This document shows, piece by piece, positions 1 to 5,836 of a stretch of DNA of 7,235 bases. Both the position numbers and the translations under genes were made by a program. This DNA comes from Lysobacterales bacterium. Lineage in GTDB: Bacteria > Pseudomonadota > Gammaproteobacteria > Xanthomonadales > SZUA-36. Each line of letters begins with the position of its first letter. The stretch's first letter is position 1. A model generated the notes under the pieces. It had not been told where the DNA came from. It ran no database searches and saw only the letters and a list, made by a program, of their open reading frames with translations. The DNA is taken from contig SHZL01000142.1 of the NCBI GenBank assembly GCA_009692275.1, positions 1 through 7,235 of the forward strand. Reading direction: 5' to 3'.

Positions 1-390
1 GCTCTGCACGGCAAGATCGGCCGTGCCGCCGCCGGTTTGCACTGTGATGCGGCCGTTCATGCTCGTGTTGATGTTCTGGCCGGGAGAACTGTGCGGCTCG
101 CAGTAGTAGAGGACTACTGCCGCTGAGTTGAACGTTCTGGAAAAGTTAATATTTGATCCCGGACTGCCGGACGTGAAACTGCCATCATCTGCGACGACAT
201 TGTGCGTTCCACCTGTACTGGTCCAATGCACGGTGTCGCCCACCTGGATGGTGATGTCGTTCGGGGTAAATCTCAGCTGGCCCCCGGAGCCAACCGTCAC
301 ATTCACTGTAGCCGCAGCAGCGACCAAAGGCAGGAATGAGGCGGCGATGCCCAGCAGGAAACGGAATGTCAAAACTGCGACTAATTTCAT
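1..390 (-). CDS. Secreted plastocyanin-like (cupredoxin) copper protein, C-terminus cut by window edge
   Basis: The visible 130 residues begin with a Sec signal peptide (about residues 1-26, hydrophobic core ending LVAAAA), so the protein is exported. A cupredoxin domain follows (about 28-117). All four expected type 1 copper ligands are visible: His63 in GGTHNVVADDGSF, Cys97 and His100 in YYCEPHSS, and Met111 in NTSMNGRITV. Members of this family carry electrons or bind copper in the periplasm or at the surface; the redox partner cannot be told from here. The Cys-His-Met loop is long (ten residues between His and Met). The ATG at 390 has a GAGGT ribosome binding site about ten bases upstream. 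The gene lies 56 bp after a secreted-protein gene on the same strand, so they are probably co-transcribed. After the domain comes a Gly/Thr linker and ADLAV, which resembles the start of a DUF11 or CARDB repeat, so a longer protein is possible. No stop codon lies inside the window. Confidence 0.88.
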   Translation of the reverse strand, partial: MKLVAVLTFRFLLGIAASFLPLVAAAATVNVTVGSGGQLRFTPNDITIQVGDTVHWTSTGGTHNVVADDGSFTSGSPGSNINFSRTFNSAAVVLYYCEPHSSPGQNINTSMNGRITVQTGGGTADLAVQS

Positions 391-446
391 GGCTAATTAC
401 CTCAACTGGGTTATCGCGTCCTGTTCCCGCTCCGCCTGGAGTTTCG

Positions 447-965
447 TCATTGCGGCTGGAGCGCCGTGCAAACAACTTCGTTGTCAGGGGCAGCGCGAAT
501 GATGGGTATGACGCCCGAAACCCCGACAGGCGGGATGTCGTAGGTGACAGTGCCTTGGCTGCAACTGGTGAACTTGACGGTGATGGTGCCATAACCCGGC
601 GTTTGGTCAGGAACAGGGACGCCCGAATCAAAAATTCCTCCCTGGGTAATTTCGACATCCAGCGTGGCGGTGTCACCGGAATAAGAGCCAAGGGCCGTCA
701 GCCAGCGGGCGCCTGGATCGCCCATTATGGCCGTGACATTCGCTGGTGGCCGTTCCACGTCATAGGTAAACCAGGCCAGGAACAAGAGCGGTTCTGGCCT
801 GCCCGGGGGTGTATCTGGAAACACGGTGATGAAGAAACCCTGTTTAGGTGTCGCCGGGTCCTTCCAGGTATCGTTCATGCCGGCATTGATCTCGACGGCC
901 ATTGCGCTGGCCGGGAGGGTGATACAGGCCAGCACTACCAGCAGAATTTGTTCAACTCGTTTCAT
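447..965 (-). CDS. Secreted protein of unknown function, 172 aa
   Basis: I do not recognise a named family with a known function. The start chosen is the ATG at 965, because it gives a textbook signal peptide (MKR, hydrophobic stretch, ASAMA at about 19-23) and has a GAGGA-type ribosome binding site. An in-frame start at 1007 would add 14 residues before the signal peptide. The mature part begins VEINAGMNDTWKDPAT and contains QGFFITVFPD (42-51), LAWFTYDVERPPANV (63-77) and GDPGARWLTALG (82-93), followed by a beta-rich C-terminal half. Two cysteines (135 and 166) could form a disulfide after export. From memory, similar INAG...QGFF...WFTYD...RWLTALG proteins occur as hypothetical secreted proteins in marine gammaproteobacteria. 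The gene is upstream of the cupredoxin gene with a 56-bp gap and no obvious terminator, so the two probably share a transcript. Confidence 0.85.
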   Translation of the reverse strand: MKRVEQILLVVLACITLPASAMAVEINAGMNDTWKDPATPKQGFFITVFPDTPPGRPEPLLFLAWFTYDVERPPANVTAIMGDPGARWLTALGSYSGDTATLDVEITQGGIFDSGVPVPDQTPGYGTITVKFTSCSQGTVTYDIPPVGVSGVIPIIRAAPDNEVVCTALQPQ

Positions 966-1022
966 GCCAAAATCCTCATTGAAAAAACAGGCGATGCGGG
1001 GCTCCACATGCCAAGCCCTGTC

Positions 1023-1031
1023 ATCATATCA
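1023..1031 (-). promoter_or_regulatory. Candidate extended -10 promoter for the secreted-protein/cupredoxin pair
   Basis: Read on the minus strand the sequence is TGATATGAT, an extended -10 element (TGn followed by TATGAT, one mismatch to TATAAT). Transcription would start near 1016, about 50 bases before the ATG at 965. No good -35 is present at 17 bp, which is tolerated by extended -10 promoters. The call rests on pattern alone. Confidence 0.35.
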
Positions 1032-1178
1032 CCCAAATGAGTAGCTTCTTAGCTGCCCATACATATTAGTCAAAGGGCCTAAGTTGCAGGTGAACAAATG
1101 ATGAACGCAGGCTAAATTTTTGATGAAAAAATTACTTGGGCTGGCTCTGACCAATTCCGGCTTTCCGCGGGGGTCTGG

Positions 1179-1241
1179 ACCCTGGATCAAGTCCGGGGTG
1201 ACACGATCCACGGCCGGGGTAGCACGATCCGGGGCCGGGGT
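1179..1241. repeat. Three degenerate 21-bp tandem units, each ending CCGGGGT
   Basis: Three successive 21-bp units (1179-1199, 1200-1220, 1221-1241) each end in CCGGGGT and contain GATC. Units 2 and 3 are close to each other (shared CACGATCC and GGCCGGGGT). Unit 1 contains CCTGGATCAAGTCCGGGGT and forms an imperfect hairpin: arms 1179-1186 and 1192-1199, loop TCAAG, one G-T wobble. Together with the preceding TTCCGGCTTTCCGCGGG (1155-1171), unit 1 looks like the dispersed intergenic repeats found in many proteobacteria that contain CCTGGATCAAGTCC. Whether this genome carries other copies cannot be seen from one window. Confidence 0.6.
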
Positions 1242-1274
1242 GATGTTCATTTTGGCAAAATCCGTTGTGGCGGC

Positions 1275-1745
1275 TTAGTAGCTCAGACCCAGCTGCTTGT
1301 AGACGAACGACATAAGCCAGGCCGGTCCGATCAGCAGGAACTGCAGATCCTTGAAAAAAGAGGGTCTTTTTCCTTCGAACACGTGGCCAATGAACTGGCC
1401 TATCCAGGCGATGACGAAAACCGCCAGGGCGATTTGCCACAAGGGCCACGGCGCTAATGCTTCGACGATCACCGTCAGCCACAGCAGGAACATGAGAAAC
1501 AACAGGATGCCGGTGCCGAGGCGAATTGACAGGCGGTAGTAGTAAACCTGTGCCAGCACAATGGCGATGGTTGCCCAGTTGACGGGAACAAGTTCCGATT
1601 GCAGCGCTGCCGGGAAGGGCAGTGACCACAGCAGGGCAACAAGGCTCCAGACGATGGGCGGAACACACAGCCAATGAATCAGTTTGTTTACGCGGTTGAC
1701 GTGGCTGGAGCCGTACTCATCCAGCAGGGGTTGCAGTTGCTGCAT
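1275..1745 (-). CDS. Mpo1-like / DUF962 (YGL010w-type) membrane protein
   Basis: This 156-residue protein has several hydrophobic segments (roughly 26-45, 57-72, 78-98, 103-121 and 135-149), so it sits in the cytoplasmic membrane. Its N-terminus carries HVNRVNKLIHWLCVPP (15-30) and its C-terminal half WIGQFIGHVFEGKRPSF (114-130), the conserved His-containing motifs of the DUF962 family. The best-studied member, yeast Mpo1, is an iron-dependent dioxygenase in the breakdown of 2-hydroxy fatty acids. His15, His24 and His121 here fit the conserved histidines, but the substrate in bacteria is an inference only. The ATG at 1745 is supported by an AAGGA ribosome binding site that overlaps the purC stop codon, and only 11 bp separate the genes. 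It is therefore expressed with purC, probably by translational coupling. No terminator is evident downstream. Confidence 0.9.
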   Translation of the reverse strand: MQQLQPLLDEYGSSHVNRVNKLIHWLCVPPIVWSLVALLWSLPFPAALQSELVPVNWATIAIVLAQVYYYRLSIRLGTGILLFLMFLLWLTVIVEALAPWPLWQIALAVFVIAWIGQFIGHVFEGKRPSFFKDLQFLLIGPAWLMSFVYKQLGLSY

Positions 1746-1756
1746 GCTATTCGTCC

Positions 1757-2659
1757 TTACTTGCTTGGGCCGGTTAATCGCACCAGCGCTTCCCGGTACT
1801 TGGCGGCAGTTACGGCAATGACCTCCGCCGGCAATGCAGGTCCAGGCGGTCGTTTGTCCCAGTCCAGCGTTTCCAGGTAGTCACGCACGAACTGCTTATC
1901 GTAACTGGGGGGGCTGCTGCCGGGTACATAGGACTCCTCCGGCCAGAAGCGTGAGGAATCCGGGGTCAGCATCTCATCCATGACGCGCAGTTGCCCGGTG
2001 GAATCGAGACCGAACTCGAACTTGGTGTCGGCGATGATGATGCCGCGGCGGGATGCGTGTGCCACCGCGTGCCGGTAGAGGGCAATACTGGCCTCGCGCA
2101 CCTGCTCCGCCAATTTTCCGCCAATGGTCGTGGCGACGTCGGCAAAGGAAATATTCTCATCGTGCTGGCCGGCCGGGGCCTTGCTGGACGGGGTAAACAG
2201 AATTTCCGGCAATCGGTCCGCTTGCCGCAGGCCCGGTGGCAGGCGAACCCCGCTGACCATGCCGCTTTGCTGGTAATCCTTCCAGCCGGAGCCAATCAGG
2301 TAACCGCGGACAATAGCCTCGAGTGGCAGCGGTTTGAGACGTTGCACGATCACGGCCCGGTGGCGCACCCGTGCCAGTTGCTCCGGGTCGGTGACGATGG
2401 ATGCCACATCAATGTCAGCAAGATGATTCGGCACAATGGCAGAAGTACCCCGAAACCAGAAATCGGAAATTTGCGTGAGGATTTCGCCCTTGCCGGGAAT
2501 GGGGTCGGGCAGGACCACGTCGAATGCCGACAGGCGATCCGAGGCCACGATCATCATCAACTCATCGTTTATGGCAAAGCTGTCTCTCACCTTGCCCTGG
2601 TGAATCAGCTCGAGGCCGCTGATATGGCTTGAATGATAGCCGGTGGCCGGGTGATTCAT
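1757..2659 (-). CDS. purC: Phosphoribosylaminoimidazole-succinocarboxamide synthase (SAICAR synthetase)
   Basis: PurC joins CAIR and aspartate with ATP use to give SAICAR, a late step of de novo IMP synthesis in the cytoplasm. The 300-residue product is the longer form of the family (also seen in yeast Ade1) rather than the roughly 237-residue E. coli type. Visible motifs include GKVRDSF (22-28), the nucleotide-binding lid region; ASDRLSAFDVVLPDPIPGKG (39-58); EAIVRGYLIGSGWKDYQ (114-130); PSSKAPAGQHDENIS (157-171); and DTKFEFGLD (211-219) with MDEMLTPDSSRFW (227-239), typical of the active site. I chose the ATG at 2659. A GTG at 2773 in the same frame would add 38 residues of Pro/Glu/Lys-rich sequence, but it lies upstream of the best promoter's start point. 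No clear Shine-Dalgarno sequence precedes 2659; the preceding bases are A-rich. The Mpo1-like gene follows after 11 bp. Confidence 0.95.
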   Translation of the reverse strand: MNHPATGYHSSHISGLELIHQGKVRDSFAINDELMMIVASDRLSAFDVVLPDPIPGKGEILTQISDFWFRGTSAIVPNHLADIDVASIVTDPEQLARVRHRAVIVQRLKPLPLEAIVRGYLIGSGWKDYQQSGMVSGVRLPPGLRQADRLPEILFTPSSKAPAGQHDENISFADVATTIGGKLAEQVREASIALYRHAVAHASRRGIIIADTKFEFGLDSTGQLRVMDEMLTPDSSRFWPEESYVPGSSPPSYDKQFVRDYLETLDWDKRPPGPALPAEVIAVTAAKYREALVRLTGPSK

Positions 2660-2745
2660 TTTTTCTGGTTCAAGTTTCCCTGCTGCACATTTTCCGGGTT
2701 CAGGTTTTTCTGGCTCAATGTGATTGTAGATACCCGCGTTGAGAG
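2660..2745 (-). promoter_or_regulatory. purC leader with three imperfect 15-bp repeats
   Basis: If purC starts transcription near 2745 the untranslated leader is about 86 bases. It contains three imperfect copies of a motif read on the plus strand as TTTTCTGGTTCAAGT (2661-2675), TTTTCCGGGTTCAGG (2690-2704) and TTTTCTGGCTCAATG (2706-2720). In the purC frame they would encode repeated EPEK/EPGK units. No resemblance to the enterobacterial PurR operator or to a known purine riboswitch core was seen. The role is unknown. Confidence 0.4.
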
Positions 2746-2751
2746 GCTGGT

Positions 2752-2780
2752 ATTGTACGTGTACTGCAGCCACCTTTCGA
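2752..2780 (-). promoter_or_regulatory. Candidate sigma70 promoter for purC
   Basis: On the minus strand a -35 box TCGAAA (2775-2780, four of six matches) is followed by exactly 17 bp and a -10 box TACAAT (2752-2757, five of six). Transcription would start near 2745, leaving an 86-base leader before the purC ATG at 2659. Confidence 0.5.
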
Positions 2781-2805
2781 CGCTGGCTTGCAGATCAGGG
2801 ATAAT
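2777..2805 (+). promoter_or_regulatory. Candidate sigma70 promoter for djlA
   Basis: On the plus strand a -35 box TCGACG (2777-2782, four of six matches) is followed by 17 bp and a -10 box GATAAT (2800-2805, five of six). The start of transcription would fall near 2812, with the AGGG ribosome binding site at 2827-2830 and the ATG at 2839. Its -35 overlaps the -35 of the opposing purC promoter. Confidence 0.5.
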
Positions 2806-2838
2806 TGCCCACCTCGATATCCGGCCAGGGCCCCAGTG

Positions 2839-3654
2839 ATGGCAGAATCCTTCAACATACCGCGCCACTGGTGGGGAAAAATCATCGGTGGCCTGCTCGG
2901 CCTGTTCCGGGGTGGTTTAACGGGCGCCATCCTGGGTGCCCTGTTGGGCCACATGGCCGATCGGTTCATTGCTGCCATCAGCGGTGTAGGGACCACGCGG
3001 GACGCGTTTTTCCAGGCACTGTTCTGTTCGCTGGGCCACCTCAGCAAGGCGGACGGCCAGGTAACGCCGGCCGAGATTCAAATGGCCGAGTCCCTGATGG
3101 CCCGTATGCAGATCAGCGGTGAGGAACGGCAACGTGCGATTGCCTTCTTCAACCAGGGCAAGCAGGCGGACTTCAAGCTCGAAGAGTCTTTGCGGACATT
3201 TGTGCAGCACTCGGCGATGCGTCCCGACCTGCGCCAGATGTTCATGGGAATCCTGGTCGACGCGGCATTCAGCAGCGGCCGGGTAACATCGGCAGAGCAA
3301 TCGGTGTTGCTGCGCATTGCGCGTGAATTGCGCATTTCGCAGCAGGTCTTTGCCGCCATGTTGTTCGCGCACCAGGGGGGCGCAGGCGCGCAGCAAAGCC
3401 AGCAGCAAGGCCAGCAGTCCAGTCCCGGCGTGATCCGTCCCTCGCTGGACCAGGCGTTTGCGCAGCTGGGATTGCAGTCTACGGCGAGTGACGCCGAGAT
3501 CAAGAAGGCCTACCGCAAACTGGTCAGCCAGTACCACCCGGACAAGCTGGTATCACGTGGCCTGCCGGAGGAGATGATGGAAATGGCCAAAACCCGGGTG
3601 CGCGAAATCAACGTGGCCTACGATCAGATCAAGACTGCGCGGGGGTTTAAGTAA
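2839..3654 (+). CDS. djlA: DjlA-type membrane-anchored DnaJ-like co-chaperone
   Basis: The product is a J-domain partner of DnaK, held in the inner membrane by its N-terminus with the rest in the cytoplasm. It is 271 residues long, the same as E. coli DjlA. Domains in order are a glycine-rich transmembrane segment (about 13-38, with GGLLGLFRGGLTGAILGALLG as GxxxG-like spacing suited to dimerisation), a TerB-like helical domain (about 55-178, with SKADGQVTPAE at 69-79 and SSGRVTSAE at 145-153), a Gln/Gly-rich linker (179-195), and a C-terminal J domain (202-271) with the essential HPD motif at 233-235. The ATG at 2839 is preceded by AGGG at a good distance. An upstream in-frame TTG at 2788 lies before the predicted transcription start, and a GTG sits directly before the ATG. 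The gene is divergent from purC. Confidence 0.93.
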   Translation: MAESFNIPRHWWGKIIGGLLGLFRGGLTGAILGALLGHMADRFIAAISGVGTTRDAFFQALFCSLGHLSKADGQVTPAEIQMAESLMARMQISGEERQRAIAFFNQGKQADFKLEESLRTFVQHSAMRPDLRQMFMGILVDAAFSSGRVTSAEQSVLLRIARELRISQQVFAAMLFAHQGGAGAQQSQQQGQQSSPGVIRPSLDQAFAQLGLQSTASDAEIKKAYRKLVSQYHPDKLVSRGLPEEMMEMAKTRVREINVAYDQIKTARGFK

Positions 3655-3715
3655 GCTGGACCTGTGCCCGTTTCCAAACTTAAGGCTTATGGCTGGCCAT
3701 GGCATCAAAGCAGGG

Positions 3716-3721
3716 TAGAAT
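3716..3721 (+). promoter_or_regulatory. Weak candidate -10 box for the MAPEG operon
   Basis: In the 97-bp gap after djlA the hexamer TAGAAT matches five of six positions of the -10 consensus, and CTGGCC 17 bp upstream (3693-3698) is a poor -35. No convincing terminator was found after djlA in this gap, only a short ATGGC/GCCAT inverted repeat (3689-3700), so read-through from djlA into the operon is also possible. Confidence 0.3.
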
Positions 3722-3751
3722 GTCCGGGCAACGCATAGGGAGAGTCGCACC

Positions 3752-4141
3752 ATGAATAACGTCTACCTGTTCATCCTCTTGGCCCTGGTCCAGTATATTT
3801 ATTTCACCTGGCAGGTCGGGTCCGCCCGGGTGAAATTCGGCATCGAAGCACCTAAAATAACCGGCAATGACATCTTCGAACGAACCTTTCGGGTGCAGCA
3901 AAACACCCTGGAGCAGCTGGTGGTCTTCATTCCCGGTATGCTGCTGTTCGCGCATTTTGTCAGCCCGCTGTGGGCTTTGCTGCCGGGTGCTTTTTACCTC
4001 GTGGGGCGGCAGCTTTATTCCCGCGACTACGTGGCAGATGCCAAGAAACGCGGGACCGGGGCGACCATGTCGATCCTGGCCAGTATGGCCCTGGTGATCG
4101 GCGCCATCATAGGCCTGGTGTGGCAGTTGGTCCAAGGTTAA
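3752..4141 (+). CDS. MAPEG-family integral membrane protein
   Basis: MAPEG proteins are small four-helix membrane proteins; characterised members are glutathione transferases or peroxidases and eicosanoid-forming enzymes. The 129-residue length fits. Helices are at about 3-22, 52-71, 73-87 and 104-126. The family signature is visible as FERTFRVQQNTLEQL (42-56), with Arg-Val-Gln-x-Asn at the glutathione-binding region, and GRQLYSRDYVADAKKRG (85-101) matches the region after helix 3. Glutathione-linked activity is known for relatives, but the substrate here is unknown. The ATG at 3752 follows a strong AGGGAGAG ribosome binding site (3737-3744). The stop TAA shares its last A with the ATG of the following DUF885-like gene, which suggests tight translational coupling. 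Confidence 0.92.
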   Translation: MNNVYLFILLALVQYIYFTWQVGSARVKFGIEAPKITGNDIFERTFRVQQNTLEQLVVFIPGMLLFAHFVSPLWALLPGAFYLVGRQLYSRDYVADAKKRGTGATMSILASMALVIGAIIGLVWQLVQG

Positions 4142-5805
4142 TGACCCGAATCTGTCACGCATTCGTAGCGCTTATCAGCATGACTCTTGCGAGCACAGCC
4201 TGGTCCGCCGGCAATACCTACGCCGACCTCCTCAGCCTGTTCGAACAATGGCAAGTATTCGAACACCCCCCGCTGCGCGAAGGTGTGCCTGATTACACCG
4301 CAGAGTCCATGGCCCGCTCACTGCAGCAGCTCAAGGACTTCCAGGGCCGCCTGGCCGCCATTGATTCGACTACATGGCCGGTCGAGCAGCAGGTGGACTA
4401 CCGGCTGGTATGGGCGGAAATGAATGGCCTGGAGTTCAATATTCGTGTGCTGCAACCCTGGGTGCGTGATCCTGCGTTTTATGCGTCCATTTTCAAGGCC
4501 CAGAGCGACACGCCGGCGCATGAAGGCCCGGCCCATGATGCGATCATCGACCTGTGGACCTATGACTTTCCCCTGGCGCCGGCAAGCGAGGCCCGGTTGA
4601 CGGCGCAACTGCGCACCATTCCCCCCTTGCTGCAACAGGGCCGGATAAACCTCACCGGTAATGCACAGGAATTGTGGCTGGCAGGCATCAAGAACATCAA
4701 GGACCAGGCTGAAGAGTTGCAGGGCCTGGCGGAACAAGCGCAGGGTGCGGGTGCAGAGTTTAAACAGGCGCTGGCCGCTGCCTTGGAGTCAACCACGCTT
4801 TTTGCCGCATGGCTGGAGCAACAGGCCCCAAGCAAAACCGGCCCGTCCGGGGTAGGCAAAGAAAACTACACCTGGTATTTGCGCAATGTGAACCTGGTGC
4901 CGCTGACCTGGGAAGAGGAAGTCACCATCCTGCAGCGCGAACTGGCGCGGGCGCATGCTTCCCTGAAACTGGAAGAGCTGCGCAACAGTGAACTGCCGCC
5001 GCTGGTGGCCATTGCGGATGCAGAGGAATATAACGCACGCTTCAATGCTGCCATCACCCATTACCTGGAATTCCTCGACGCGAAACACATCCTGCCGATG
5101 GCGGATTACATGGACCCGGCCCTGCGCGCACAGATCGGGCAATTCGTGCCTGCGGATGAACGCAACTTCTTTGCCATTGCCATTCACTACGACCCGACCA
5201 CCTTGATCACGCATTTCTACCACTGGTTTGACCTTGCGCGCATGCAGCAGGAACCGCACCCCAGCCCGGTCCGGGGCGAGGCCTTGCCCTACAACATGTG
5301 GGTCAGCCGCGCTGAAGGCATGGCAACCAGCGTGGAAGAGATGTTCATGCATGCCGGCTTGTATGATGACAACCCGCGGGCGCGAGAGATTGTCTGGATC
5401 ATGCTGGCCCAGCGCGCAGCGCGTGGCCTGGGGTCCTTATACGCCCAGGCCAATGTATTCACCCTGAAGCAAGCCCGGGATTTTCACGTGGAATGGACCC
5501 CGCGCCACTGGATGCGCGCAGACCTGGACTTGCTGGGATTTGAACAACAACTGTATTTGCGCCAGCCCGGCTACGGCAGCAGCTATATCACCGGCAAGTA
5601 CCTGCTCGAGCGTCTGCTCAAGGATCGCGCCCATCAACAGGAAGACAATTTTACCGTGTATGGCTGGTTCGACGAGGTCAACCACGCGGGACTGGTCCCG
5701 GTGTCCATGATCCGCTGGCAGTTGACCGGGGACAGCAATGAAATCCAGGACATCGTCTCCACCTATTCAGACCTTGCACTGCACGCAGGTCAATCCGTCC
5801 AGTGA
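4141..5805 (+). CDS. Exported DUF885-like protein
   Basis: The 554-residue product starts with a signal peptide (MTRICHAFVALISMTLASTA, cleavage probably after WSA near 23), so it acts in the periplasm or outside the cell. The rest is largely alpha-helical. Family resemblance to DUF885 is seen at GKENYTWYLRNVNLVPLTWE (239-258), SRAEGMATSVEEMFMHAGLYDD (389-410), AQRAARGLGSLYAQANVFT (423-441) and the C-terminal QLYLRQPGYGSSYITGKYL (470-488). DUF885 proteins are related to zinc metallopeptidases and often carry HExxPGHH. Here that motif is not seen; instead THFYHWFDLAR (357-367) gives His358 and His361 without the usual glutamate, while Glu392 and Glu399/400 remain as possible ligands. It may be a diverged hydrolase or have lost peptidase activity. 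I chose the ATG at 4141 for its signal peptide and overlap with the MAPEG stop; the same frame is open back to 3970 inside the MAPEG gene, but that part is a shadow. rpe follows after 31 bp. Confidence 0.85.
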   Translation: MTRICHAFVALISMTLASTAWSAGNTYADLLSLFEQWQVFEHPPLREGVPDYTAESMARSLQQLKDFQGRLAAIDSTTWPVEQQVDYRLVWAEMNGLEFNIRVLQPWVRDPAFYASIFKAQSDTPAHEGPAHDAIIDLWTYDFPLAPASEARLTAQLRTIPPLLQQGRINLTGNAQELWLAGIKNIKDQAEELQGLAEQAQGAGAEFKQALAAALESTTLFAAWLEQQAPSKTGPSGVGKENYTWYLRNVNLVPLTWEEEVTILQRELARAHASLKLEELRNSELPPLVAIADAEEYNARFNAAITHYLEFLDAKHILPMADYMDPALRAQIGQFVPADERNFFAIAIHYDPTTLITHFYHWFDLARMQQEPHPSPVRGEALPYNMWVSRAEGMATSVEEMFMHAGLYDDNPRAREIVWIMLAQRAARGLGSLYAQANVFTLKQARDFHVEWTPRHWMRADLDLLGFEQQLYLRQPGYGSSYITGKYLLERLLKDRAHQQEDNFTVYGWFDEVNHAGLVPVSMIRWQLTGDSNEIQDIVSTYSDLALHAGQSVQ

Positions 5806-5836
5806 CCAGGTTAGCCCCGCCAGGAGCATTGGCCCT

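Larger units (their letters stand above)
966..1274. other. 309-bp gene-free spacer
   Basis: This gap separates the Mpo1-like gene from the next minus-strand gene. It holds the candidate promoter near 1023-1031, an AT-rich inverted repeat (1115-1121 with 1127-1133), a GC-rich degenerate repeat block (1179-1241) and a 13-bp odd palindrome, ATTTTGGCAAAAT (1249-1261). No hairpin with a run of T is present after the Mpo1-like gene, so a classic terminator is not visible. Short open frames cross the spacer on both strands but lack family resemblance; the minus-strand one is mostly translated repeat. Confidence 0.6.

Noticed and set aside
185..691. 168-codon open frame on the minus strand across the two secreted genes
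   Set aside because: It overlaps both signal-peptide genes in another frame, has a basic, Arg/Pro/Ser-rich composition typical of shadow frames in GC-rich DNA, and no recognisable motif.
336..1040. 234-codon plus-strand open frame
   Set aside because: It is antisense to the 172-aa secreted protein and part of the cupredoxin gene, both of which have signal peptides, ribosome binding sites and family features; this frame has none.
1111..1134. AT-rich inverted repeat as a terminator
   Set aside because: The stem is only seven A-T pairs with no GC base, so it would not form a working intrinsic terminator.
1179..1241. Short CRISPR-like array
   Set aside because: The three units are directly adjacent, 21 bp long and degenerate, with no unique spacers and no cas genes nearby.
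1029..1250. 73-codon minus-strand frame with TPDLIQGPDPRGKPELV
   Set aside because: This is the usual translation of a dispersed intergenic repeat, not a protein family.
1123..1278. 51-codon plus-strand frame starting MKKLLGLAL
   Set aside because: The start looks like a signal peptide, but there is no well-placed ribosome binding site, most of the frame is the translated repeat block, and it runs into the end of the Mpo1-like gene.
1991..2632. 213-codon plus-strand frame inside purC
   Set aside because: It is fully antisense to purC, whose motifs are unambiguous.
2788..2838. Longer djlA starting from TTG at 2788
   Set aside because: It would add 17 residues before the membrane anchor and precede the predicted transcription start; the ATG at 2839 has a good AGGG site and gives the usual 271-residue length.
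3970..4140. 57-codon N-terminal extension of the DUF885-like protein
   Set aside because: It lies entirely inside the MAPEG gene in another frame, has shadow-type composition, and would bury the clear signal peptide that begins at 4141.
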